Assembly (NCBI GenBank): GCA_035610835.1
Contig: CM069443.1
Location: 88,348,690 to 88,412,689 of the forward strand
Length of the DNA: 64,000 nt
Reading direction: 5' to 3'
From: Ophiura sarsii
Lineage: Eukaryota; Echinodermata; Ophiuroidea; Amphilepidida; Ophiuridae
Notes under the pieces: generated by a model
What the model was told of the DNA's origin: nothing
Database searches by the model: none
The model's input: only the letters and a program-made list of their open reading frames with translations
Part shown: positions 11,442 to 21,874 of the stretch, piece by piece
How positions within the stretch are numbered: position 1 is the stretch's first letter
Layout of the letters: each line of letters begins with the position of its first letter
Made by a program: the position numbers and the translations under genes

Positions 11442-11858
11442 GAGCGTGTTTCTGCTGGGACACTGCAAAAAGTTAGCGCTAATAAATGCTAAGTTTCAAT
11501 CGGTCAGTTTTTAATCCCCCCCCTGTTTCTACTCGCGAAAAGTTACCGCTAAGTTTATCGATCCTAGTCGATGGGCCACGACATTTGACTTTTTGTAAAA
11601 CCAAACAATGCCACCGCACCTGAAAAAGATTGCTTCACAATAATATGTATAACCCAGCGTGACATGGTTCACGGCGCAAACCGCTAAGAATCACCTTTCT
11701 GTTTCTATTGGGTTTATTGCCGATTATTGCTGGTTCCAAACCTGCTTTGTGAAAGTTTTTGGTATTACCAAAAATACCGATTATTGCCCGGTTCTGCCTG
11801 TTTCTACTGGGCAAACTTAGCGTTTATTAGCGGTAACTTGCCCAGCAGAAAGACGCTC
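11442..11858. mobile_element. MITE with GAGCGTGTTTCTGCTGGG ends
   Basis: Inverted arms of about 50 bp: GAGCGTGTTTCTGCTGGG, then a GTTAGCGCTAATAAA block, mirrored by TTTATTAGCGGTAAC and CCCAGCAGAAAGACGCTC. Further CTGTTTCTACT and GTTACCGCTAA words are repeated inside. The TSD is not clear (CTT on both sides). Confidence 0.8.
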
Positions 11859-12116
11859 CTTGTTTACATCCTAATTTCCATGGGTTTAAAATAGTATCCC
11901 TATGGCAAATTTGGTATGGTCTTAAAGGTCAGGGCTTTTAGGAGCTATTAATAGTAGTTTGAACCCTGTAAATTCCCAAATGAACCAATGAAAGGCCGTT
12001 TAATAAGAGGTCTTTGGCATAAACAATATTTTGATTAAGACGTGATTGGCATTTGTACACCAAGTGACGATAAGCTTCACTGACTTTGAAGGCCTTTGTC
12101 TCCAATTCAATGGTGA

Positions 12117-13101
12117 TTAAAGGTATATGACCCGATCACTTTTTTGGGGCTATGATTTTTTTTTTCACATCAAGATATTTTGGTATCAGAAGAATCCCCA
12201 TATTTTTCTCATTATGTCTGTAAAATATTAGGGGCCAGAAATGTTTCATTTGGAAATTACAGGCTAAAATGTGGTGAATTACTGCCAAAGGTGGTTAACC
12301 ACCAACCAGTCTGTGTACTACTCAATGGGAACATGTCTTTTGACCTTGCGCTTCTAACATATGAACAACTAGCGGACATCTGCTCCACACAGTACATGAC
12401 CTCCATTTAACACGGGAAATCACCTACCACTTTTAGCCAAAACAACACTCCGGGCCACCCCACTGGAACGTGTGACAATCAAACCTACTGTCTCGGACAG
12501 ATTTTAAATATACATGGCTTCCTCTTTCATATAAATATTTCATTTGATAAATCCCATAAGTGGAAAAGCTTGACGTGTTGAGTTGAAAATGTGGTAAATC
12601 AATCAAAATATCGCTTTTTCAATGTAGGTCAACACTATTTTCTACGGAGGTCAACATTAGAATTAACCCAGTCGATAGACTGTTTGCTACTTTATCTGTC
12701 TCGAATGGATATTAAATATTCAAGTGTTTAGCAACAAAATGATATAAGGCTTGATATGATTGGTTCATGGGAAAAACTTGACGTTTGGCCATCAAATCAT
12801 GCGTCTTTTTACTAAAAATGTACTTCCGGTGACCCAATCGATATTAATCGATACAGTGATATACCAAGTTTGTATACAATACCAATGACTGCGTGTACTG
12901 TGTATAGGTTGGGCGCGTTCATCCTTGACAAAGGTCAATTCGCTGTAATTGATTTTATGTCCATTTCAGGGGTAAACTTGTTCATATGAAATAGAACCAT
13001 TGGAGTTATGCAACTCAAACTTTGGAATGCAACAATTTTAAGGATGACCTTTCATGTAAAATAGAAAACATCAAGTTGAAAATCGGGTCATCTACCTTTA
13101 A
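12117..13101. mobile_element. TTAA-flanked element, family C
   Basis: The element at 12121-13097 has AGGTATATGACCCGATC at the left and, reverse-complemented, AGGTAGATGACCCGATT at the right, each next to TTAA. About 977 bp; no transposase motif was seen. Confidence 0.75.
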
Positions 13102-13236
13102 CTTCAATTTATCATAATTTCACTTTTGAATTGCCTATAATAACAACTTTGGTGTCATTTTAAACCGAGGACATCTACTTTCTGAATTCTTTTTATTCTT
13201 TGCTACTTTACTCTCATTTTGTGGTGCCAGGTCACA

Positions 13237-13813
13237 TAATTATAAGTAATTTGAGCAGTTTGTCTCTGGTCTTGTCAATGATGTCTGTGTTCACTGTATG
13301 TAATTAGTTTCAGTAGGTGCCAGTGATTGGCTGTACATCAGTATCATATCTCCTAGGGGGGTCAGGGTGGCAGAGTGCCCCCCCCCCCCCCCCCCCACAC
13401 CTGACGGATTTGAACGGGAAGAAAAGCTCAAACAAGAGAACCCTCATGCATGCTTGTAACAAAGGTTCTCTGTAGTATTTGTTGCTCAAATCAATTTAAT
13501 GCACAACCTTCAATACCAGTGTTACTGTTCAAAAAATGACCTATATTTGGCGGGTTATTTCAATGAGTATCCATCAACACGTGTTGGTCACAGATTTAGG
13601 TATCTGTGGTGTTGGTCTTTTTTAATTAAACAGACTTTATCTCCCGCAAATATGGCCGACACATGTCTATTGCGCACAACTACCTGGTGAATCTATGCAT
13701 GCTGCAAGAAGGTTTCATTCTGTTGCCCCTGTCTTAAAGAATATCATACCAACCAATACTTAGTTATTAATAAATCAAATTGCTATTTAATCAATTTACT
13801 ACTACCTATTTGA
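13237..13813. other. Spacer with poly(C) run of 19
   Basis: No gene recognised. An uninterrupted C tract lies at 13378-13396. Confidence 0.5.
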
Positions 13814-14350
13814 TACAGGGTGTCCCATAAAAAATGGTGCATGTGTTCAAAAGTCATTACTTTCATCAAACATTCAGTATTTGTTATTGAAGGAAATCCG
13901 TGCCATGGAACTTTAGCGGTCAGATATGTAGCATTATTATTATACAGAACACTTTTGTAGGTTAAAGTTTTTAAAAGTACAGCGTAAAGACAAAATTTAG
14001 AAAGAAAAACAATCACATGTTATAGTGGACGTCACCATATTCATCAAAGCTATGACGAGACAGTTACGAGATGTCCGCATAACTCTGTTTCATGTATTGA
14101 TATTATTGATTTATGCATTGAATTCATGTGTGATACCGTCCAGTGACCTGTTGCTGATGACATCACAATATTGGTAATGGCTATCCCATCAGCACTTTCG
14201 ACACAGAAAACCGGGCACGAATTTCAAATAATCACAGGTTGGGGGATGTGGAGTTTAAATTTGTTTAATTGAACATTATAGTCCTGTGTTCAATTAAAAT
14301 GGTCAATATACATTAGATAATACTTAATTTATTTTTAGGGACACCCTGTA
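13814..14350. mobile_element. Mariner-like MITE with TA target
   Basis: The element at 13816-14348 starts CAGGGTGTCCCATAAAAAA and ends in the complement of CAGGGTGTCCCTAAAAA, with TA on both sides. CAGGGTGTCCC ends with a TA duplication are typical of Tc1/mariner-derived non-autonomous elements. 533 bp, no DDE frame. Confidence 0.8.
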
Positions 14351-14426
14351 TAGAACCAACTATAAACCGTCACCTATAAATGAACCATTTTGCCGACCAA
14401 TCTTGTGTATGACAAGGATATATCAA

Positions 14427-14701
14427 CAGGGCTGTCAACTCTCCCGCCCCCGGACACTCTCTCTCCCGCACTCCCGCCTAGCATATAGAATCTCCCGTCT
14501 CAACAATTTATCAATGAAAATGTTTATCAACACCTTTACACGAGCTTCCACCATTATGCGATTTTGACCATGCAATTTTTTCGGCCGGTTTTGGGGATCA
14601 AGAACTTCAGCTGTTAGGGGGACAAATTGTGCAAGTTTTATGATTTTTTTTTTTGAGTCTGTATCTCTCCCTCCCAGAAAATCCCAAAGTTGACAGCTCT
14701 G
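14427..14701. mobile_element. hAT-like MITE inserted in a minisatellite unit
   Basis: 16-bp inverted ends CAGGGCTGTCAACTCT and (complement) CAGAGCTGTCAACTTT. Flanked by the 7-bp direct repeat ATATCAA (14420-14426 and 14702-14708). The flanks are the two halves of one minisatellite unit. The interior is rich in CTCCCGC words. 275 bp. Confidence 0.85.
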
Positions 14702-17023
14702 ATATCAATGAGTTCTGAGTGCCGACCAATCTTTGTGTATGACAAGGATATATCAATGAGTTCTTAGTGGTGACCAATCTTTGTGTATGACAAGGATATA
14801 TATCAATGAGTTCTTAGTGGTGACCAATCTTTGTGTATGACAAGGATATATCAATGAGTTCTTAGTGGTGACCAATCACTGTGTATGACAAGGATATATC
14901 AATGAGTTCTTAGTGGTGACCAATCTTTGTGTATGACAAGGATATATCAATGAGTTCTTAGTGGTGACCAATCTTTGTGTATGACAAGGATATATATCAA
15001 TGAGTTCTTAGTGGTGACCAATCTTTGTGTATGACAAGGATATATCAATGAGTTCTTAGTGGTGACCAATCACTGTGTATGACAAGGATATATCAATGAG
15101 TTCTTAGTGGTGACCAATCTTTGTGTATGACAAGGATATATCAATGAGTTCTTAGTGGTGACCAATCTTTGTGTATGACAAGGATATATATCAATGAGTT
15201 CTTAGTGGTGACCAATCTTTGTGTATGACAAGGATATATATCAATGAGTTCTTAGTGGTGACCAATCACTGTGTATGACAAGGATATATCAATGAGTTCT
15301 TAGTGGTGACCAATCTTTGTGTATGACAAGGATATATATCAATGAGTTCTTAGTGGTGACCAATCTTTGTGTATGACAAGGATATATATCAATGAGTTCT
15401 TAGTGGTGACCAATCTTTGTGTATGACAAGGATATATCAATGAGTTCTTAGTGGTGACCAATCACTGTGTATGACAAGGATATATATCAATAAGTTCTTA
15501 GTGGTGACCAATCTTTGTGTATGACAAGGATATATCAATGAGTTCTTAGTGGTGACCAATCTTTGTGTATGACAAGGATATATATCAATGAGTTCTTAGT
15601 GGTGACCAATCACTGTGTATGACAAGGATATATATCAATGAGTTCTTAGTGGTGACCAATCTTTGTGTATGACAAGGATATATCAATGAGTTCTTAGTGG
15701 TGACCAATCTTTGTGTATGACAAGGATATATATCAATGAGTTCTTAGTGGTGACCAATCTTTGTGTATGACAAGGATATATCAATGAGTTCTTAGTGGTG
15801 ACCAATCTTTGTGTATGACAAGGATATATATCAATGAGTTCTTAGTGGTGACCAATCTTTGTGTATGACAAGGATATATCAATGAGTTCTTAGTGGTGAC
15901 CAATCTTTGTGTATGACAAGGATATATATCAATAAGTTCTTAGTGGTGACCAATCTTTGTGTATGACAAGGATATATCAATGAGTTCTTAGTGGTGACCA
16001 ATCTTTGTGTATGACAAGGATATATATCAATGAGTTCTTAGTGGTGACCAATCTTTGTGTATGACAAGGATATATATCAATGAGTTCTTAGTGGTGACCA
16101 ATCACTGTGTATGACAAGGATATATCAATGAGTTCTTAGTGGTGACCAATCTTTGTGTATGACAAGGATATATATCAATGAGTTCTTAGTGGTGACCAAT
16201 CTTTGTGTATGACAAGGATATATATCAATGAGTTCTTAGTGGTGACCAATCTTTGTGTATGACAAGGATATATCAATGAGTTCTTAGTGGTGACCAATCA
16301 CTGTGTATGACAAGGATATATATCAATAAGTTCTTAGTGGTGACCAATCTTTGTGTATGACAAGGATATATCAATGAGTTCTTAGTGGTGACCAATCTTT
16401 GTGTATGACAAGGATATATATCAATGAGTTCTTAGTGGTGACCAATCACTGTGTATGACAAGGATATATATCAATGAGTTCTTAGTGGTGACCAATCTTT
16501 GTGTATGACAAGGATATATCAATGAGTTCTTAGTGGTGACCAATCTTTGTGTATGACAAGGATATATATCAATGAGTTCTTAGTGGTGACCAATCTTTGT
16601 GTATGACAAGGATATATCAATGAGTTCTTAGTGGTGACCAATCTTTGTGTATGACAAGGATATATATCAATGAGTTCTTAGTGGTGACCAATCTTTGTGT
16701 ATGACAAGGATATATCAATGAGTTCTTAGTGGTGACCAATCTTTGTGTATGACAAGGATATATATCAATAAGTTCTTAGTGGTGACCAATCTTTGTGTAT
16801 GACAAGGATATATCAATGAGTTCTTAGTGGTGACCAATCTTTGTGTATGACAAGGATATATATCAATGAGTTCTTAGTGGTGACCAATCTTTGTGTATGA
16901 CAAGGATATATATCAATGAGTTCTTAGTGGTGACCAATCACTGTGTATGACAAGGATATATCAATGAGTTCTTAGTGGTGACCAATCTTTGTGTATGATA
17001 AGGATATATCAATGAGTTCTTAT
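14702..17023. repeat. Minisatellite, 47 units of 48/50 bp, with higher-order repeat
   Basis: The unit begins ACCAATCTTTGTGTATGACA, AGGATATATCAATGAG, TTCTTAGTGGTG. Variation is limited to TTT or CAC in the first block, an extra AT (48 or 50 bp) and an occasional AATAAG. The order of these variants in units 10-26 (15161-15996) is repeated exactly in units 27-43 (15997-16832), an 836-bp period, and begins a third time in units 44-46. Units 1-4 and 5-8 form a 194-bp four-unit repeat. One further partial unit lies left of the hAT-like insertion at 14389-14426. Confidence 0.97.
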
Positions 17024-17268
17024 TGGCAGGATAGACATATTCCTTACTGTCCTGCGAGGGTACTCAATGTGAAGACTATAGTAGATTCATAAACTCTGGC
17101 GCATCGGTATCGATTTTGGACCTCGTCCACTGGGCGTTTAGAGGAACCCATTTTGACCAATGATGAAACAGCGGTACTTTTAAAGATGTTATTATCATGA
17201 TTATTTGCGCTCCATAATCAAATGCTATTCATGATAGTGTGGCTTTATGAATAGGGCTGATCATATAG

Positions 17269-17707
17269 CTTTACAACAAGCATGTGCAACCTTTTCTACT
17301 ACACGGGCCGCATTGCGATTTTGAGAACTATTCACGGGCCGCAGTGATTGTCAAACATTCCAAAACACATCCGGAGGAGGAGAGGGGAATCCATTGCTCA
17401 TGGAATACCCGCTTCTCTTCGTGTAATTTCCTCTTTTTACTCGCTGTTGCTGCTGCAGCGCCATTTTAACCAGGGATTTTATCACCAATCACGCCTTGAG
17501 TTATATTTACTTAATGCAGCGCGTCACCCTACTAATTCTAGGGGAGCACACCACTAAGTCAATCTGCCATTTGTGTAAAACTAGGAAGTTCCGGTTAAAA
17601 CGTGCCGCATCAATGGGAATTTTAGGATTGCTTTGCGGGCCGCAGATTAGAGGTCCGTGGGCCGCATGTGGCCCACGGGCCGCAGGTTGCACACGCTTGC
17701 TTTACAA
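17269..17707. mobile_element. hAT-like non-autonomous transposon, TSD CTTTACAA
   Basis: The element at 17277-17699 has ends CAAGCATGTGCAACCT and (complement) CAAGCGTGTGCAACCT with an exact 8-bp TSD CTTTACAA. That TSD fits the hAT preference for T at position 2 and A at position 7. GGGCCGCA recurs five times inside, clustered near both ends, as expected of subterminal transposase-binding repeats. The 60-90-codon frames across it are not coding by any visible domain. Confidence 0.9.
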
Positions 17708-18619
17708 TCATGACAACCAAAAACTTAATCCAACAGCTTTAAATGTGTTATCCCTTTGGAAGCAGTTACCACAATAAAACAAATCGACCATCATCGACCG
17801 TATACAGGTTTCGAAAGAAAAATATTATGTTTGTAATTTTACCTATTCATAATTTAGTGGATACTTTTTATTATTTTCCGTTTTTATTATGCACATGGAA
17901 TAAAGGAAACATTAAAATGAAAATAACAGTTCTACGTATTTATTTGCAAGAAAAAACCGGAAAATAATTCAATAATCATTTTTTTATATACCTACAATTC
18001 CGGAAATAACTGTTGAACCACTTTGAGGACTTCGTTGAAATCAACCCCCCAGTCCCCCCATTCAATGTTGTTCGGAACCGTTTCATCACCACGGTCGTTG
18101 GGACCCTCAACATTGATTGGTGGGCGGGGGAGGGATATCACTTAGTAGATAGCTCAAGCTCCCCACACAAGTTTGTTGCAAAATCAGCGCTTGAAAATAG
18201 TCCCTTAAAGTGGGATATTGGCAAAGAAATTGACTATGTGGTCCAACACCAATTTTCCTGAATTGTAGGTACAAAACCATTTGTCCTAATTAAATGGAAA
18301 AACAGTTATATCAACCAAGATACGGATTATAAACGTTACTTTAAGTATTTCTGGCTATGAGACCACCTGAATACCTTCATCAATTTATCTGAATAACAAT
18401 ACATTTCTTTATCGTTATGCCGATAATCCAACCGCAAGTTCCCTGTCACTAGGTACATAGTGGTGACTACATCACAGTAGTGCGTGCACATGAAGACACG
18501 GTATTAACCTTGCATATTACGATTAAATTCGAGCGCCTCCCCCTCTTTTGCTTCTGTTACCTCTTTACTGAAATGGTAAATCGCTAAAATCGGCCAATGT
18601 CTGCAAATCGACTATAAAC
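17708..18619. other. No feature recognised
   Basis: Mixed AT-rich sequence. Short open frames without recognisable motifs. Confidence 0.4.
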
Positions 18620-18960
18620 ACTTTTAAAAATAAAAATTGGCCTAGTGAGATTAGCACTGTCGGTTCATTTGACAAGGGATTATGATGGTCAAAAGTACAA
18701 AGTCAGCATGCTATGTTTGCACGCTATGTGCGCATGTGCTCCCATTTTTTAGAAGCTCGTTTAAAGCCGAAATGTGCCTCAATCATGGCAACCCATTTGT
18801 AATTTTTTTCTGCAAAATATTTTTGCAAATGTTTGATTTTTGTTGTTGACATTTTGTTTCAAAGAAAAAAAATTAAAAAAACCTAGCAAAAAACAAAACA
18901 AAAAGCGCTCAACCCAAGGTTGTCCCCAGAGGGGGGTGTGGGGGTGTTATTTATATTTTA
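18620..18960. mobile_element. Fragment of the CAGTGGCGTAAC hAT-like family
   Basis: CACTGTCGGTTCATTTGAC, then ATTATGATGGTCAAAAGTAC and an AGAAGCTCG / AGCCGAAATGTG block, match the interior of the element at 46631-47107 in order. Termini are missing. Confidence 0.6.
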
Positions 18961-19032
18961 TTTAATATATTTGTAATTAATCAAAAATCCTATATAAATG
19001 TATATATTTAATATATTTGTAATTAATCAAAT
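18955..19032. repeat. Short AT-rich tandem duplication
   Basis: TTTAATATATTTGTAATTAA occurs twice at a spacing of about 50 bp. Confidence 0.7.
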
Positions 19033-19629
19033 GAAGCATTTTCATTTGAGCGCCCATTGCTTTTTAAAGGAATTTTTATTCAAACATAATGCGTAATATA
19101 AATGTCTTCATTTCAGATCACATTTTCATGTTTCTAATGTTGGTCAATTTTGATGTGCCCCCTTTGACCTTTGAGAAGCTTTTACGAGATATATTTAAAA
19201 TATAATTTTCAACTTGCATTTTACCTATTGGCATCGTTTCAACCAAGGACAGTCTAAATGTCCCTGTTTCAACCCACTACTTCTACCACAAAGATGGATT
19301 GAGACTCGGTTCAATTGATTCAGTTTAATTGATGGTATGATGCTATGTTAAACTAACTCAAATCATATAGTGGTGCTTTATTTAATAGTGTAGGGTGATT
19401 AGCATAACTAAGAAGACCTTGGGTTAAGGACCCTCCCCCTTCCCCTACCAATGCAATAGGAATCTTCATGACCCTATAACAAACAATAATGACTTGAAAT
19501 TCCTCATGAAATTTACTTGCATGATGAAATTTACTGTCACAGAGTGTATATGGCCCTTCGCGTTGCATTTCCAGATTTGTACATTTTACACCATCTGAGA
19601 TTTGAATTTGCATATCGCCATAAACTTCT
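19033..19629. other. No feature recognised
   Basis: No supportable gene or element boundary. Confidence 0.4.
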
Positions 19630-20215
19630 TTGTTCTACCCCATACAAAGTAAATATTTTCTGAACGGAAATCTCACAAGGAATCCAAATATAATATCGGA
19701 ATTTAGATAGGACCTAGTGCTAACATGCTGTGATTAACAATGTTCAACAATTATCGAAATGTTCATATTTTGATTAAAGCTCAATAATATTGTTATACCT
19801 ATATCCTAATCATTTTTTACTCTGCATATTTGTGTTCCTCGTGAAATTACCCATCGGATCATAATGGTTGTCAAGGCTTACTTTGTTGAGATATACTAAA
19901 TCTGGAAGTGAATGAGCCCGAACATTTTAAGTTTCATAATTGTTTTGGGGTATGCACCCTATCCTGATTTAAACTGCATGTTTGAATTCCTCTATTTGAG
20001 AGCTTTCCAAAAATGAATACTTATGCTATCATCGGTTGATACTTTTTTGGTTATAAACCGATGAAAGCCAATCCAATCGATTCATGCATCAGTTGTTACA
20101 GAATAGTTGGCATGTTTGTTGAAACAGAGACTAATAGAATATAAAACAATCTTTTAATTGAGGCCAAGATCATGTTCCCAATTCTACGTTAAATTTACAA
20201 TAACTGAAATGAAAT
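19630..20215. repeat. Unclassified dispersed repeat (copy 2)
   Basis: Same block order as 5640-6300, same orientation: TTGTTATACCTA, GTGAAATTACCCATC, AACTGCAT, GAATTCCTCTA, AGCTTTCCAAAAATG, GCTATCATCGGTTGA. Divergence is high enough that this is an old family. Confidence 0.6.
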
Positions 20216-20654
20216 GAGTCAGAGAATCCATTTTTGAAACTAAAAATGCTGATTACTAAATTTTTGACCAAAAAAAAAATCACTTTTTTGGCTCAACATT
20301 TACGTAACGTAACAAAATCAGTTTTTGGTAAAAAAATGCCAAAATTTCACAAAATTCATCTAAAGACACTTCTCTAGGATCGGTTGTTTTTTTACATCAA
20401 CATTTTTTTTGTTTTTAATTTTGAAATTATTGACCAAAAAAGTGCCAAAAACTTTAGGTCCTCTTATATTTATTACATTTACTTACACAGGCTATTTTTG
20501 TGGATAAGCAGTTTGCATTCAGCTTTTACATTATATTACTTAGTTTTTTGTTTTTTTGTATTATGTGGAAATGGTAATAATTAGACAAATTGTGAGATAG
20601 GCTTTTACGACGGGTATTCATAATATAAGTTAAAAGTTTAACGGGTTCGCCGTC
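20216..20654. other. AT-rich stretch, no feature recognised
   Basis: Long T- and A-runs; nothing supportable. Confidence 0.4.
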
Positions 20655-20710
20655 GGACGAGTTTTAATCTGTCAAGCTTTCGTCAGGATTAGCTCTGACT
20701 TCTTCAGGAC
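20655..20710 (-). ncRNA. Hammerhead-ribozyme-like core (candidate)
   Basis: On the minus strand CTGAAGA is followed by GTCAG, a short loop, CTGAC and GAAA. This is the order CUGANGA / stem II / GAAA of a hammerhead core. Stem III, stem I and a UH cleavage site were not identified with confidence. Penelope-like retroelements are known to carry short hammerheads near their termini, and the sequence downstream on this strand (AAGCTTGACAGATTAAAAC) looks like such an element end. It could be chance. Confidence 0.4.
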
Positions 20711-20832
20711 CAAATTATTATAATTTTAAACAAAACATAGAGATTGCCACTTCTCTTGTTATCATCATTTGGGCTGCCCCTTGCCCGATGATTTGAGAGT
20801 AGGTGCCCTTTCCTACTTGTGAAAGAATTGGT

Positions 20833-20848
20833 GGCTCTGAAAAGAGCC
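20833..20848 (-). promoter_or_regulatory. Canonical histone-mRNA 3' stem-loop
   Basis: The minus strand reads GGCTCTTTTCAGAGCCACC, preceded by GAAC. This is the metazoan replication-dependent histone 3'-end consensus: a 6-bp stem, UUUC loop and ACCA flank that bind SLBP. No histone coding sequence lies upstream on the minus strand, so it is orphaned or reused. A purine-rich AAGTAGGAAAGGG about 15 nt downstream could stand for the U7-pairing element, weakly. Confidence 0.75.
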
Positions 20849-20891
20849 GTTCAGATGGATTGCCGCTTGACCACTGAACAGAAGATATGGT

Positions 20892-20907
20892 GGCTCTGAA
20901 AAGAGCT
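20892..20907 (-). promoter_or_regulatory. Second histone-type stem-loop, one stem mismatch
   Basis: The minus strand reads AGCTCTTTTCAGAGCCACC. It is identical to the canonical element apart from the outermost stem base, giving an A-C mismatch. A third, looser relative (GGTTCTTTTAGAACC) lies at 20947-20961. Confidence 0.65.
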
Positions 20908-21040
20908 CTACACGTAGGTTGCCACTGGCCTACTATATATAAATTTGGTTCTAAAAGAACCTCCAAAGGGCTGCCCCTAGACCAATGGAAATAACGTAGA
21001 GACTGCCCCTTGTCTACTACAGACTACAATAAGTCTAATG

Positions 21041-21468
21041 CACAGTAGTGCGGTCACTGATCTGTAAAGATCGTTTGACGCTGTAACGAACTTGAGCAGG
21101 GTATATAATGGTTCATTGCGGACCTGGCTGAAAAAATTACAAGACTGTTATCGATTGGCGGGATTGATTGATCGTGTTGATAGGAAATAGAGAGCGCCAC
21201 ATGCGGCTGATATCTTTGCCGTCATTTCTATTGATTGTTGATGATTCATTGATTCTGATCTCTAAAGCTTCACGAACAAGCCGCATACCAAGATATTTCC
21301 TCATTGTGCCTCATTACTCGTGTTGGGTCACATGTAATTCCTATAAATGATGTAGGGGAAATATCCTAGCAAATCTTCCTGAACATTGTATAATGTATAA
21401 TTAATACACCCTCAAAGTAAAGTGTAATCACCTCAAGTGGCTCTCAAGGGAGGGGCAAAGAGACTGAT
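21041..21468. other. No feature recognised
   Basis: Several 4-5-bp-stem hairpins continue to about 21085 on the minus strand. Beyond that nothing is recognised. Confidence 0.4.
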
Positions 21469-21874
21469 ATAGCCAACGGTGTTTGTAAAACATGTTTACA
21501 CGTACACACGTACGTACGACAAGTTCAGTCACGTACATCCTCTGTGCATGTACTTCACAATGGTAAAAGATACCGCTTATACATTTGTGTGCAGTAAGCT
21601 TATACCCTGTGTTTTATCTTATCTGACCAATTTAAATTCTCCTTAATACCACATGGTTGCTTTATAGCCCTGCGGGGCTCAATCTAAATTGGACCCTCAA
21701 CCGACCAGCAGTGGTTAACGATGGGAGCCCCATTCCCTTTGGTGCTCCGCACATTGGGTCTGTCCCTTGTGCCCTACAGGGTTAATGGTAGTAAAGTAGT
21801 AGGGAGAATTCAGAATGATCAATCGTATGTGCGCGTGTACGCGAGTACATGTTTTACAAACACTGAATAGCCAA
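21469..21874. mobile_element. hAT-like MITE, TSD ATAGCCAA
   Basis: The element at about 21477-21866 has ends CGGTGTTTGTAAAACATGT and (complement) CAGTGTTTGTAAAACATGT. The direct repeat ATAGCCAA flanks it, with one extra A at the right junction. Alternating GTAC/CACGTAC words follow each end. Confidence 0.8.

Larger units (their letters stand above)
11335..13236. mobile_element. 1.9-kb element with ~35-bp inverted ends, two insertions inside
   Basis: The left end TGACCTGGCACCACAAAATG, GCGTAAAGT (about 11336) is the reverse complement of the right end (about 13203-13236). A TA pair at each side would suit a mariner-type target. The interior contains the MITE 11442-11858 and the TTAA element 12121-13097, so most of its length is secondary insertions. 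The 76-codon open frame at 12180-12410 falls in the inner TTAA element and shows no recognisable domain. Confidence 0.7.
20740..21040 (-). ncRNA. Array of hairpins sharing an AGNGGCA loop, with histone-type stem-loops
   Basis: On the minus strand seven hairpins follow one another. Their loops are AAGGGGCA, TAGGGGCA, CAGTGGCA, AAGCGGCA, AAAGGGCA, AAGGGGCA and AAGTGGCA. Their stems are unrelated in sequence yet self-complementary, for example GTAG.AGAC with GTCT.CTAC, GTTCAGTGG with CCA.CTGAAC, GGGC with GCCC, AGAGA with TCTCT. Between them lie one perfect and two weaker stem-loops of histone 3'-end type. Variable stems around a constant loop point to a structured RNA or a structured tandem repeat. 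No known RNA family is recognised and the transcribed strand is inferred from the histone-type stem-loop. Confidence 0.6.

Noticed and set aside
14702..17023. CRISPR-like array
   Set aside because: Repeats are head to tail with no unique spacers; the host is a eukaryote.
20944..20975. U7-snRNA-like sequence (TCTTTTAGAA followed by an AATTT-type Sm site, minus strand)
   Set aside because: The Sm-site match is poor and the position is explained by the hairpin array; kept only as a thought.
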